Shown piece by piece: positions 36,231 through 45,928 of a DNA stretch of 64,000 nt (position 1 is the first letter of the stretch; every line of letters begins with the position of its first letter). This DNA is from Nocardia amikacinitolerans NBRC 108937. Lineage in GTDB: Bacteria; Actinomycetota; Actinomycetes; Mycobacteriales; Mycobacteriaceae. The notes under the pieces were generated by a model, which saw nothing but the letters and a program-made list of their open reading frames with translations, made no database searches and was not told the origin of the DNA. The stretch spans positions 1 through 64,000 of the forward strand of contig NZ_BDAU01000083.1 of assembly GCF_001612615.1 (NCBI RefSeq). Direction: 5' to 3'. The translations under genes and the position numbers were made by a program.

Positions 36231-37430
36231 GTGCCCGCCCGGGTCATCCCGACCCGGCGCCGCCTGCGCGCCGGGCTCGCCCAGCTGGTGTTCGTCGCCA
36301 CGGGGGTGGGCCTGGGCCTGGCGGTGCCGGGCATCGGCCGCGGACCGCAGGTACCGGCGCACGCGGTGATCAACATGCTGTTCTCGGTCGGTCTGGGTGT
36401 GCTCGGCGTTGTCGCGGTGATCTTCTCGCTGCTGTTTCTTGTGGTGCAGTGGGTGGCAACGACTTTCACGCCGAGGCTGACCCTGTTCCGTGACGCCCCG
36501 ATCGTCTGGCGGACATCCGGCTACGCCGGCGGGGTCGCCTTGTTCTGCTTCACCGCCGCCCTGGTGATCGGCACCGACAGCAAGGTCTCGATGGCGGTGC
36601 CGATCATCGCGGTCGTCCTGACGCTCGGTCTGCTCGCGCTGTTGCGAAACCTGCACATGAGGGCCTTCTCCGCCATCCAGTTGGCCCCCGCGCTCAGCGC
36701 GATCGCCGCGCGCGGGCGGGCGATATTGGCGGTCGCCTACCCGCAGGACACCGGGCCAGCAGCGGTCACCGCCGCGCCGCGCGCGACGGTGACGTGGCCC
36801 CATCCGCCCGCGACGCTGCAATCCGTGCGGATGGAACGTCTGCTCGAGACCGCGCGCTCCGCGAACGCCGTCGTCGTCCTGCGGTCGGCGCCCGGCGCCA
36901 CCTTGCATCACGGCAGTGCGGTCGCAGACGTGTACGGAGCCGAACTGCCGGATACCGCCGTCCTGGAGGCGCTGATCGTCGGCAACGAGCGGACTTTCGA
37001 CCAAGACCCGCTGCTGGCGTTCCGGCTGCTCGCCGACATCGCGCTGCGCGCGCTCTCCCCCGCGGTGCACGACCCCGCGACCGCGGTGCAGGCGATGGAC
37101 GAGCTGGGTGATCTGCTTGGCTGGGTGGCGGCGGCGCGGCTCGGGCCGCTGCCGCTGACCGACCGAGACGGCGCCGAACGCCTCGTTGTGCAGCTGCCGC
37201 ACTGGGAAGACTTCGTCCGCACCGGCCTCGACGACATCGCCGTGGCCGCTGTCGGCTCACCGATGGCCCTGACGCACCTGCGGGAAATGCTCGAGCGAGT
37301 CCGCGACCGCGCCCGCCCCGACCGCGCCGCATCCCTCACGCAACGGTTGACCTGGGTGAACGAGCAACTGACCCACCGCTTTCCCTACCTGCGTCGGACC
37401 GGAACCCGAGAGGATCCCGGCCCTGGGTGA
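36231..37430 (+). CDS. DUF2254 membrane protein
   Basis: A 399-residue protein with four N-terminal transmembrane helices (within about 14-145), containing the conserved VVQWVATTFTPRLTLFRD segment. A soluble C-terminal half follows with RTFDQDPLLAFRLLADIALRALSPAVHDPATAVQAMDEL, the hallmark of DUF2254. The function is unknown. The GTG at 36231 is 6 bp after the sulfatase stop, so the two are probably cotranscribed; a link to sulfate-ester uptake or membrane homeostasis is only a guess. Confidence 0.88.
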   Translation: MPARVIPTRRRLRAGLAQLVFVATGVGLGLAVPGIGRGPQVPAHAVINMLFSVGLGVLGVVAVIFSLLFLVVQWVATTFTPRLTLFRDAPIVWRTSGYAGGVALFCFTAALVIGTDSKVSMAVPIIAVVLTLGLLALLRNLHMRAFSAIQLAPALSAIAARGRAILAVAYPQDTGPAAVTAAPRATVTWPHPPATLQSVRMERLLETARSANAVVVLRSAPGATLHHGSAVADVYGAELPDTAVLEALIVGNERTFDQDPLLAFRLLADIALRALSPAVHDPATAVQAMDELGDLLGWVAAARLGPLPLTDRDGAERLVVQLPHWEDFVRTGLDDIAVAAVGSPMALTHLREMLERVRDRARPDRAASLTQRLTWVNEQLTHRFPYLRRTGTREDPGPG

Positions 37431-37465
37431 GTCAGCCGGGCACGCGGTGCCCGAGCCGGTCGCCG

Positions 37466-38077
37466 CTACGGTTGTTCCAGTACGTCGAAGGGAATTGTCG
37501 CCTCGACCGGGTCGTCGAGAAGCAAGACCCGTCGGTGGACCGTGTGGGCAGCGTAGCGGCGGCCGGACCAGTCGAGACGGTATTCCTCGATCTCTTCGAT
37601 GCGGTCTTCCTTCTGGTCCAGCCGGACGATCAGGTACCGCGGAATGCCTGCGGTCGCGTATTGAATTCGCTTGTCGTTGATATCGGCATCAATGGTCGAT
37701 TCGGAGGTAACCTCGACCACCAGCAGGATGTGCTCACGCACGGTGTTGACGTCGTAGGGTTCGCAGTCCCGGATCCAGATGTCGGGATAGCGGACGTTCA
37801 ACCGCCGATCCGCTGATGCGGATTCCGCGTCGGCGAATCGCGCGGCGACGTCGGAGTCCACCACCATGCACGGCCCGCCGACGCGCCGGGCGGCCTCCAG
37901 CATCCCGGCCAGCCGCCGGACCACGCGGCTGTGCACCGGGCTCTGAGCCATCAGCCGGACCACGCGCCCGTCGACGATCTCGATGTCACCGAGTTCGGCA
38001 GTCGCCCCTTCGGCGAACTCCTCAGCCGTCACACGCAGTACCTGTTGCTCGTCGGGAGCGCTCATACCAGACATCAT
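37466..38077 (-). CDS. Uma2-family putative endonuclease
   Basis: A 203-residue protein of the Uma2/DUF820 family, which has a PD-(D/E)XK restriction-endonuclease fold. Visible motif residues are the YPDIWIRDCEP Asp, then ILLVVEVTSEST with E-x-V-type spacing, then the DKRIQYATAGIPRYLIV Lys. Members are abundant in Actinomycetota and cyanobacteria and mostly uncharacterised. The start could be any of three in-frame ATGs within the first five codons. It lies in the accessory segment between argR and argG, next to a toxin-antitoxin pair. Confidence 0.85.
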   Translation of the reverse strand: MMSGMSAPDEQQVLRVTAEEFAEGATAELGDIEIVDGRVVRLMAQSPVHSRVVRRLAGMLEAARRVGGPCMVVDSDVAARFADAESASADRRLNVRYPDIWIRDCEPYDVNTVREHILLVVEVTSESTIDADINDKRIQYATAGIPRYLIVRLDQKEDRIEEIEEYRLDWSGRRYAAHTVHRRVLLLDDPVEATIPFDVLEQP

Positions 38078-38205
38078 CGCAGTTCGAACCAGACTGGACC
38101 ACGGACCCGGCTTTCGTGGTCGTCCCGCCCGTGCTGATTGGCGTCACCGATACCGCCGGTAGCTACAACCGTAGTGGTGGCTGGACGGCAGACGGACCGT
38201 CCTGG

Positions 38206-38625
38206 TCAGGCATTCCACGGGTCGATCACCGGAACGCCCATCGGGGCGAAGTCCTTCACGTTTCGCGTCACGACTGTCATACCGTGTTCACTCGCCGTCG
38301 CGGCGATCATGGCGTCTCGCTCGGGACGAGGGTTCGGCACGTGCAGCTGCGCGGCGCGGCGCGCGGTCGATAGGTCGAGGTCGAGAACCCGGCCCGCGAA
38401 TGCGTCGAGGACCTTGTCCTCCAACCACATTCGCAGTTGCTTGCCCTGCGTCGAGTCACGTCGTTCGACCCGGCCGATGCCGACCTCGATTTCCATGACG
38501 GTGATCACGCTCAAATACAGCTCCGACGGCCTTCGCCCCGCGACCCAGGCGCGAACCGATTGATCCGCGACCCGCGACGATTTCCGCAACTCGCTGATGA
38601 CGTTCGTGTCCAGCAAGAACGTCAC
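38206..38625 (-). CDS. PIN-domain toxin (VapC-like)
   Basis: A 139-residue PIN-domain ribonuclease. Acidic residues are in FLLDTNVISEL (first Asp), VITVMEIEVGI (Glu), RPERDAMIAATA (Asp) and TRNVKDF (final Asp), a full active site. It likely cleaves tRNA or rRNA when freed of its antitoxin. The GTG start overlaps the antitoxin stop (GTGA); the longer open frame is not needed. The pair sits just downstream of argR on the same strand. Confidence 0.9.
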   Translation of the reverse strand: MTFLLDTNVISELRKSSRVADQSVRAWVAGRRPSELYLSVITVMEIEVGIGRVERRDSTQGKQLRMWLEDKVLDAFAGRVLDLDLSTARRAAQLHVPNPRPERDAMIAATASEHGMTVVTRNVKDFAPMGVPVIDPWNA

Positions 38626-38864
38626 AGCGTCGGAACCTTCCACTCGACATTCAGCGGGGCTGGATCGAAGTCGATATCGTCGTCCTCCATGCTCAACCGG
38701 GCCACGAGGTCCTGACTGTCCGCCCGCAACCTCCGATACTCCTCGATCGAGAGCAGCACGAAGGCATCCTCGCCGCGATCGGTGATCACGACCGGACCGT
38801 GCGCCGCGGCACGCTTGGCCGCGCTGACGTCCCGATTGAACTCACGCGCACTCATCGTGGTCAT
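38622..38864 (-). CDS. Phd/YefM-family antitoxin
   Basis: An 80-residue antitoxin. The N-terminal DNA-binding part MTTMSAREFNRDVSAAKRAA followed by GPVVITDRGEDAFVLLSIEEYRRL is the classic Phd/YefM fold. The acidic tail (MEDDDIDFDPAPLNVEW) would wrap the toxin. ATG 38862-38864 is chosen because GGGAGG sits 5 nt upstream; a GTG two codons earlier is in frame but lies on the ribosome site. The gene is preceded by a 40-bp palindrome that should be its operator. Confidence 0.9.
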   Translation of the reverse strand: MTTMSAREFNRDVSAAKRAAAHGPVVITDRGEDAFVLLSIEEYRRLRADSQDLVARLSMEDDDIDFDPAPLNVEWKVPTL

Positions 38865-38868
38865 CGAC

Positions 38869-38908
38869 ACCTCCCTTAATGTAGGTACATACCTACATTA
38901 AGGGAGGT
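38869..38908. promoter_or_regulatory. 40-bp palindrome: antitoxin operator and SD-sequestering hairpin
   Basis: ACCTCCCTTAATGTAGGTA (38869-38887), two bases, then its exact reverse complement (38890-38908). In minus-strand RNA the arm next to the antitoxin carries the ribosome site GGGAGG, perfectly paired with CCTCCC of the other arm. As DNA it is an ideal Phd-type operator; as RNA read through from argR it would hide the antitoxin's ribosome site and could also end the arginine transcript. Confidence 0.8.
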
Positions 38909-38963
38909 CTCTCTTATATGCCAGGACTCGGGCACACCGACAACGACCTCGCAGCGCGCCGCG

Positions 38964-39476
38964 TCAGGCCAGGCGCTCGATTTCGGCGGCCAGTTCCGCA
39001 CCGGTCAACGGTTCGCGCGCGATGACCGCGATGGTGTCGTCGCCTGCGATGGTGCCGACGATGAAGGGCAGCGCCGCGCGGTCCAGCGCGCTCGCCAGGA
39101 AGTGCGCCGCGCCGGGGGGTGTGCGTAGGACGGCGATATTGCCGCTGGCGTCGGTGGAGACGAGCAGATCACCGAGCAGCTTGGACAAGCGGCCCGTGCC
39201 GCCGGTCACGCCGCGGACGGGGCTGCCGTCCTCGGGGACGACGTAGACGCCCGCACCGCCGTCGGCCGCGCGGAGTTTCACCGCGCCCAGCTCGTCCAGG
39301 TCACGCGACAGGGTCGCCTGGGTGGTCTCGATGCCCTCGGCGGCCAGCAGCGCGGCCAGTTCGGTCTGGCTGCGCACCGAATGCGCGGAGAGCAGCTCGA
39401 TGATGCGCGACTGGCGGCCTGCGCGAGTGCGGGCGATCGCGGGACCTTTGCCCGGTACCGTCGCGTCGACGCTCAT
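38964..39476 (-). CDS. argR: Arginine repressor
   Basis: A 170-residue ArgR. The N-terminal winged helix (RQSRIIELLSAHSVRSQTELAALL, then GIETTQATLSRDLDELGAVKL) binds ARG boxes. The C-terminal domain (about 100-170) has the oligomerisation and arginine-binding motif VGTIAGDDTIAVI. It represses the arginine genes when arginine is plentiful, presumably at the sites before argC and argG. ATG 39474-39476 yields the usual length; the frame extends upstream into argF antisense-free sequence but not as ArgR. It lies 103 bp after argF. Confidence 0.95.
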   Translation of the reverse strand: MSVDATVPGKGPAIARTRAGRQSRIIELLSAHSVRSQTELAALLAAEGIETTQATLSRDLDELGAVKLRAADGGAGVYVVPEDGSPVRGVTGGTGRLSKLLGDLLVSTDASGNIAVLRTPPGAAHFLASALDRAALPFIVGTIAGDDTIAVIAREPLTGAELAAEIERLA

Positions 39477-39579
39477 GCCCGCACCTCGCCTGCGCTCGGC
39501 TCCGGCATGCGCGAGGCTCGCTGGCATCGCTGACTGCGTACGCTCATCGTCGCCTCCCCGGCGCCGGCGCGTCGCCCGG

Positions 39580-40523
39580 TCACGACGCACCGCTGCTTCG
39601 TCTGGCCAGCAACCACACCAGCAGCGCCTTCTGCGCGTGTAGCCGGTTCTCCGCCTCGTCCCAGACCACGCTGTGTGGTCCGTCGAGCACCTCGTCGGTG
39701 ATCTCCTCCCCGCGATGGGCAGGAAGGCAATGCAGCACAACGGCATCGGGCTCGGCATTGGCGAGCAGCGCGGCGTCGAGGCGGAACGGGCGGAACGGGC
39801 CGACCCGGTCGAGCCCGTCGTTCTCCTGGCCCATGGAGGTCCAGGTGTCGGTGACCAGCGCGTCGGCGCCCGCGGCGGCCGCGATCGGGTCACCGGTGAC
39901 GGTGATCGTCGCGCCGGTCTCGGCTGCCCGCTTGCGCGCGGCCTCGAGAATCCACGGCAGCGGCTCGAATCCCGTTGGGGCGGCGATGGTCACGTTCAAC
40001 CCCGCCGTGACGCCGCCGAGCAGCAGCGAGTGCGACATGTTGTTCGCGCCGTCGCCGAAATAGGTGAGGTTGCGCCCGGTCAGGTCGCCTTTGCGCTCGC
40101 GAAGGGTGAGCAGGTCGGCGAGCACCTGGCACGGGTGGAACTCGTTGGACAGCGCGTTCACCACCGGAACGGTTGCCGCCGACGCCATTTCGTCAAGGCG
40201 GACCTGCTCGAAGGTGCGCCAGACGATGGCGTCGACATAGCGCGAGAGCACCCGGCCGGTGTCGGCGAGGGTTTCCTCGCGCCCCAACTGGGTGTCGCGG
40301 CCGTCGACCACCACCGCGTGCCCGCCGAGCTGGGCGATGCCCATCTCGAAGGAGAACCGGGTACGGGTGGAGTTCTTCTCGAAGATCACCCCGACCCCGC
40401 GCGGCCCCTCCAGCGGGCGCTGCGCGAAGGGGTTCTTCTTCAACGCCGCTGCCAGCGTGAGGATTTCGGCCTGTTCGGCGGGCGAGACGTCGTCGTCGCG
40501 CAGGAAGTGCCGCAGCTCACTCA

Positions 40524-40524
<1 letters not shown>
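39580..40524 (-). CDS. argF: Ornithine carbamoyltransferase
   Basis: Forms citrulline from ornithine and carbamoyl phosphate. The 314-residue enzyme has the carbamoyl-phosphate loop STRTR (52-56), EFHPCQVLADLLT and the ornithine motif VLHCLPAHRGEEI. The start ATG overlaps the argD stop by one base (TAATG), so translation is coupled. Size and motifs are canonical for the anabolic form. Confidence 0.96.
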
Positions 40525-41719
<1,195 letters not shown>

Positions 41720-41723
<4 letters not shown>

Positions 41724-42646
41724 GATTTCGTTCCGTTCGGCGCGCCGGTCCCGGCCGGGGCGGGCGTCACCATCGTTCCGATTCCTTCTCCGGTGAACAG
41801 CTCGAGCAGGACCGAGTGCGGGACCCGTCCGTCGATGACGTGCGCGGTCGGCACGCCGCCGAGTACGGCGCGCAGGCAGGCTTCCATCTTGGGCACCATG
41901 CCCGCATCGAGGCTCGGCAGCAAGGCGGCCAGCTCGACGGCGTCGATGCGGCTGGTCAGCGAGGAGCGGTCGGGCCAGTCGGTGTACAGGCCTTCCACGT
42001 CGGTCAGCACGACCAGTTTCTCCGCGCCGATGCCCTCGGCGAGTGCGGCGGCGGCGGTGTCGGCGTTGATGTTGTGCACCACGCCGTCGGCGTCCGGCGC
42101 GATGGTGGAGACCACCGGGATGCGTCCGGCGCCGATCAGGTCGAGCACCGCGTCCGGGTTGACCTCGGTGACGTCGCCGACCAGTCCGATGTCGGTCGCC
42201 TCGCCGTCCACGTCGACGGTGCGGCGCGTCGCGGTGAACAGTCCGGCGTCCTCACCGGAGATGCCGACCGCGTACGGCCCGTGCGCGTTGATCAACCCGA
42301 CCAGTTCGCGACCGACCTGACCGAAAAGCACCATCCGCACCACGTCCATCACCTCGGGCGTGGTGACGCGGAAGCCGCCGCGGAACTCACCTTGCAGGCC
42401 AAGCCTTTTCAGCATCGCGCTGATCTGCGGACCACCGCCGTGCACCACCACCGGGTGCACGCCGACGGTGCGCAGGAACGCCATGTCGGCGGCGAAGGCC
42501 CGCTTGAGCTCGTCGTCGATCATGGCGTTGCCGCCGTACTTCACCACGACGATCTTGTCGCGGAACTTCTGCAGCCAGGGCAGTGCGTCGGCGAGGACGT
42601 GCGCCTTGTCCAGTGCCGAGAGTTCGTGGATCGCGGGACTTGTCAT
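41720..42646 (-). CDS. argB: Acetylglutamate kinase
   Basis: Phosphorylates N-acetylglutamate. The 308-residue amino-acid-kinase fold shows VVKYGGNAM, the substrate loop VVHGGGPQIS and the nucleotide-binding LVVLTDVEGLY region. The additional N-terminal helix (residues 1-25) and HVIDGRVPHSVLLELFTGEGIGTMV tail are typical of the hexameric, arginine-inhibited form, so feedback control is likely. It overlaps both argJ and argD by 4 bp. Confidence 0.95.
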
Positions 42647-43863
42647 GAGCTGTAGGCCGAATTCTCTTCGACGTAACCGTGCGACAGGTCGGTGGTGCGG
42701 ACCGTGGCCGTGCCGTCGCCGACGTTCAACTCGATCAGCACGGCGATGTCCGCGCCGGACAGGTCGACCTGGCGGGCGCCCGGCGCGCCGACACTGTCGA
42801 CGCAGACCGGATTGCCGTTGAACGACACCGAGATCCGGTTCGGATCCAGGGTGATCGGCGCGATGCCGACGGCGGCGAGCACCCGGCCCCAGTTCGGGTC
42901 GGAGCCGAACAGCGCGGTCTTGACCAGGCTGTCGCGGGCCACCGCGCGGGCCGCGATCAGCGCCTGCTCCTCGTCGACCGCGCCGGTGACGGTGATCGTC
43001 ACCCGCTTGGTGACGCCCTCGGCGTCGGCCATCAGTTGGGCGGCGAGGTCGTCACAGACCGCGAGCACGGCGGCGTCGAGTTCGTCCTGCGACGGGGTGA
43101 CCTCGCTGCCGCCGTTGGCCAGCAGCAGCACGGTGTCGTTGGTGGAGCAGGAACCGTCCACGTCGAGCCGGTCGAAGGTGAGCCTGGTGGCGTTGCGCAG
43201 CGCCTTGTCGAGCTGTTCGGCGCTCACCGCGGCGTCGGTGGTCAGCACGACGAGCATCGTGGCCAGCGAGGGCGCGAGCATGCCGGCGCCCTTTGCCATG
43301 CCGCCCACGTTCCACTTGTCGCGGTGGTGGAAGGCGGCTTCCTTGGGGACGGTGTCGGTGGTCATGATGGCGTAGGCCGCGTCCGCGCCGCCGGACATGC
43401 CGCCGCCCATCTCGTGCACGATCTCGGTGATCCCGGGAAGCAGCTTGTCCATCGGCAGCCGGTCGCCGATCAAACCCGTTGAGCAGACCGCGATTTCACC
43501 GGCGCCGGTCTCCGTGCCCCAGTTGCTCAGCGCCTCGGCGAGCTTCTCGGCGGTCTGGTGGGTGTCCTGGAAGCCGCCGGGGCCGGTGCAGGCGTTGGCG
43601 CCGCCGGAGTTCAGGATGACGGCGCGCAACCGGCCCGACTTCAGCACCTGCTGCGACCACAGCACCGGTGCTGCCTTGACCTGGTTGCGGGTGAACACAC
43701 CGGCGGCGGCGTACTCCGGGCCCTCGTTGAACACCAGCGCCAGATCGGGTTTGCCGCTGGCCTTGATACCCGCCGCGATGCCCGCGGCGCGGAAGCCGAG
43801 CGGCGCTGTCACGCCCTGGGTGCGGACCAGCTTGCCGTTCACGCTCTCAGCGGTTGTCGTCAC
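42643..43863 (-). CDS. argJ: Glutamate N-acetyltransferase / amino-acid N-acetyltransferase
   Basis: ArgJ recycles the acetyl group from acetylornithine to glutamate. The 406-residue precursor self-cleaves before the Thr nucleophile in KGAGMLAPSLATML, giving two chains. SVSFNGNPV and the terminal YVEENSAYSS complete the pattern; the C-terminal residues close the active site. GTG 43861-43863 overlaps the argC stop (GTGA). Whether it is mono- or bifunctional cannot be judged; no argA is seen here. Confidence 0.95.
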   Translation of the reverse strand: MTTTAESVNGKLVRTQGVTAPLGFRAAGIAAGIKASGKPDLALVFNEGPEYAAAGVFTRNQVKAAPVLWSQQVLKSGRLRAVILNSGGANACTGPGGFQDTHQTAEKLAEALSNWGTETGAGEIAVCSTGLIGDRLPMDKLLPGITEIVHEMGGGMSGGADAAYAIMTTDTVPKEAAFHHRDKWNVGGMAKGAGMLAPSLATMLVVLTTDAAVSAEQLDKALRNATRLTFDRLDVDGSCSTNDTVLLLANGGSEVTPSQDELDAAVLAVCDDLAAQLMADAEGVTKRVTITVTGAVDEEQALIAARAVARDSLVKTALFGSDPNWGRVLAAVGIAPITLDPNRISVSFNGNPVCVDSVGAPGARQVDLSGADIAVLIELNVGDGTATVRTTDLSHGYVEENSAYSS

Positions 43864-44915
43864 GGTGCCACTCCTACGGTGGAAAGTCCTTCGGTCTCGT
43901 CGAATCCGACGGCCAGGTTCATGGATTGGACCGCGGCGCCCGCGGTGCCCTTGGTCAGGTTGTCGATCGCGCCGATCACCACGAGCAGTCCGGCGTCGGC
44001 GTCCACCGCGACCTGCAGGGTGACGGCGTTGGAGCCGAGCACCGAACCGGTCTGGGGCAGCACGCCTTCCGGCAGCAGGTGCACGAAAGGCTCGTCGGCG
44101 TAGGCCTTTTCGTAGACGGCGCGGGCCTGGGCGGCGTCCACCGCGGTCGGCGCGGTGCAGGTGGCCAAAATGCCGCGCGGCATCGGGGCGAGGACGGGTG
44201 TGAACGACACCGCGACGTCGACGCCGCCCGCGGCCTTCAGGTTCTGCGCGATCTCGGGGGTGTGCCGGTGCGCGCCCGCGATGTTGTAGGCGCGGGCGGA
44301 GCCCATCACCTCCGAACCGAGCAGGCCGACGTCGGGTTTGCGGCCCGCGCCCGAGGTGCCGCTCACCGCGACCACCGTCACCTGCGGCTCGATGATGCCC
44401 GCGGCGACGGCGGGCGCCAAGGCCAGGCTGGCGACCGTCGGGTAGCAGCCGGGGACCGCGATCCGGGTCGCGCCGCGCAGCGCGTCCCGCCCGCCGGGCA
44501 GTTCGGGCAGACCGTAGGGCCAGCTGCCCGCGTGCTCGCTGCGGTAGTACTTCTCCCACGCGGCGGCGTCGCGCAGCCGGTAGTCCGCGCCGCAGTCGAT
44601 GATCACGGTGGACTCGGGCAACGCCTGCGCGATGGCGGCGGACTGGCCGTGCGGCAGGCCGAGGAAGACCACATCGTGGCCCGCGAGCTCCTCGGCGGTG
44701 GTCGGGGCGAGCACCCGGTCGGCCAGCGGCAGCAGATGCGGCTGATGCTCGCCGAGGGTGGTTCCGGCGTTCGAACCCGCGGTCAGCGCCCCGACCTCGA
44801 GGCGCCCGGCTCGGTAGCGTGGATGGCCGAGCAGCAGGCGTAGCACCTCGCCGCCCGCGTACCCGCTCGCACCGGCAACAGCAACCCGCAACGGGGGCGC
44901 ATCCGAATCAGCCAT
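43860..44915 (-). CDS. argC: N-acetyl-gamma-glutamyl-phosphate reductase
   Basis: NADPH-dependent reductase, first gene of the arginine operon. The product is about 351 residues with the Rossmann motif VAVAGASGYAGGEVLRLLLGHP near the N-terminus and the catalytic Cys in AVPGCYPT. The substrate-binding segment is AHRHTPEI. ATG 44913-44915 (MADSDAPPLRV) is preferred; an in-frame ATG five codons upstream lies inside the ARG box. If the CATAAT at 44923-44928 is the -10, transcription would begin at or next to this ATG, giving a leaderless message. Confidence 0.94.
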   Translation of the reverse strand: MADSDAPPLRVAVAGASGYAGGEVLRLLLGHPRYRAGRLEVGALTAGSNAGTTLGEHQPHLLPLADRVLAPTTAEELAGHDVVFLGLPHGQSAAIAQALPESTVIIDCGADYRLRDAAAWEKYYRSEHAGSWPYGLPELPGGRDALRGATRIAVPGCYPTVASLALAPAVAAGIIEPQVTVVAVSGTSGAGRKPDVGLLGSEVMGSARAYNIAGAHRHTPEIAQNLKAAGGVDVAVSFTPVLAPMPRGILATCTAPTAVDAAQARAVYEKAYADEPFVHLLPEGVLPQTGSVLGSNAVTLQVAVDADAGLLVVIGAIDNLTKGTAGAAVQSMNLAVGFDETEGLSTVGVAP

Positions 44916-44916
44916 G

Positions 44917-44950
44917 AAATGATTATGCACGATTATGCAATCCCATTCAT
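44917..44950 (-). promoter_or_regulatory. ARG-box-like operator and promoter of argCJBDFR
   Basis: On the minus strand the stretch reads ATGAATGGGATTGCATAATC and then GTGCATAATCATTT. TGCATAAT occurs twice (44922-44929 and 44932-44939), 10 bp apart, one helical turn. It shares long identical blocks with the argG upstream region. The -10-like CATAAT lies inside the site, so ArgR binding would occlude RNA polymerase. Confidence 0.72.
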
Positions 44951-45151
44951 GGACGGGGTGCGACGAGCGTTCGAACTCGCGGTGCCGAGCTCGCCGTTGA
45001 CGGGTTCGGCGGCGGGCGCACCGACACCCTCGCCACCGCGCTGGACAGCACGAACGACACCCACAGCACTGTGATTACCCAGCGCGGCGGAAGTATCCAT
45101 CCGGGAAGGATTCGAACGACGGACCGGCGTTCGAGGGATACCGTCGGCGCT

Positions 45152-45928
45152 ATGGACAAGGTGACGGCATTCCACGAACTGCACCACCGCGCGGTCCCGC
45201 TGGTGCTGCCGAACGCCTGGGACTTCGCTTCGGCCGCCGTCCTGGCCGCCGAAGGGTTCCCGGCGATCGGCACGACCAGTCTCGGCGTCGCGGCCGCCGC
45301 TGGCGTACCCGACGGAACGGGCGTCACCCGCGCGGAGACCCTGGCGCTGGCGCGGCGGCTCGCGCGGCTCGCCGTCCCGGTGACCGTCGACATCGAGGGC
45401 GGCTTCAGCGACGAACCGGACGAGGTCGCGGAGTTCGTCGCCGAGCTGGACGAGCTCGGCATCGCGGGCATCAACATCGAGGACGGACGGGCGGACACCG
45501 AGCTGGCCGCCCCCGAGCATCAGGCCGCGCTGATCGCCGCGATCAAGGAGCGCACACCCACGGTGTTCATCAACGCGCGGGTCGACACACACTGGCTCGG
45601 CATCGACTCCGAAACCACCCTGGAGCGCGCGGACCGCTACGCGCGGGCGGGCGCCGACGGGCTCTTCGTCCCCGGGCTCACCGAGCCGGACGCGATCCGT
45701 CTGGTGGTCGAGTCCGTGTCGCTGCCGGTCAACGTCCTCTATGCCGTCGGCGGGCCAACGGTTGCCGAGCTCGCGGAGCTGGGCGTGCGGCGGATCAGCA
45801 CCGGCTCGCTGCTGTACCGGGCGGCGCTGGCGGCGGCAGTCGACGTCGCGGACGCGGTGCGCGCGGGACGACCGGTCGCCGCGGGCATCCCCAGCTATCG
45901 CGATATTCAGGCGAACTCGTTGCCATGA
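45152..45928 (+). CDS. Isocitrate lyase / PEP mutase family protein
   Basis: A 258-residue TIM-barrel protein. VLPNAWDFASAAVLAAEGFPAIGTTSLGVA at the N-terminus and VTVDIEGGFSDEPDEVAEFV and INIEDGRAD in the middle are the metal-binding segments of the PEP-mutase/isocitrate-lyase superfamily. The KxxxC catalytic loop of true lyases is absent, as in the short members often called carboxyvinyl-carboxyphosphonate phosphorylmutase-like or oxaloacetate decarboxylase-like. The reaction is unknown; C-C or C-P bond lysis of a small 2-oxo acid is likely. ATG 45152 lacks a strong ribosome site. Confidence 0.85.
   Translation: MDKVTAFHELHHRAVPLVLPNAWDFASAAVLAAEGFPAIGTTSLGVAAAAGVPDGTGVTRAETLALARRLARLAVPVTVDIEGGFSDEPDEVAEFVAELDELGIAGINIEDGRADTELAAPEHQAALIAAIKERTPTVFINARVDTHWLGIDSETTLERADRYARAGADGLFVPGLTEPDAIRLVVESVSLPVNVLYAVGGPTVAELAELGVRRISTGSLLYRAALAAAVDVADAVRAGRPVAAGIPSYRDIQANSLP

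Noticed and set aside
38626..38643. ATG six codons upstream of the PIN toxin start
   Set aside because: It lies inside the antitoxin gene; the GTGA overlap and FLLDTN motif position fit the GTG start at 38623-38625.
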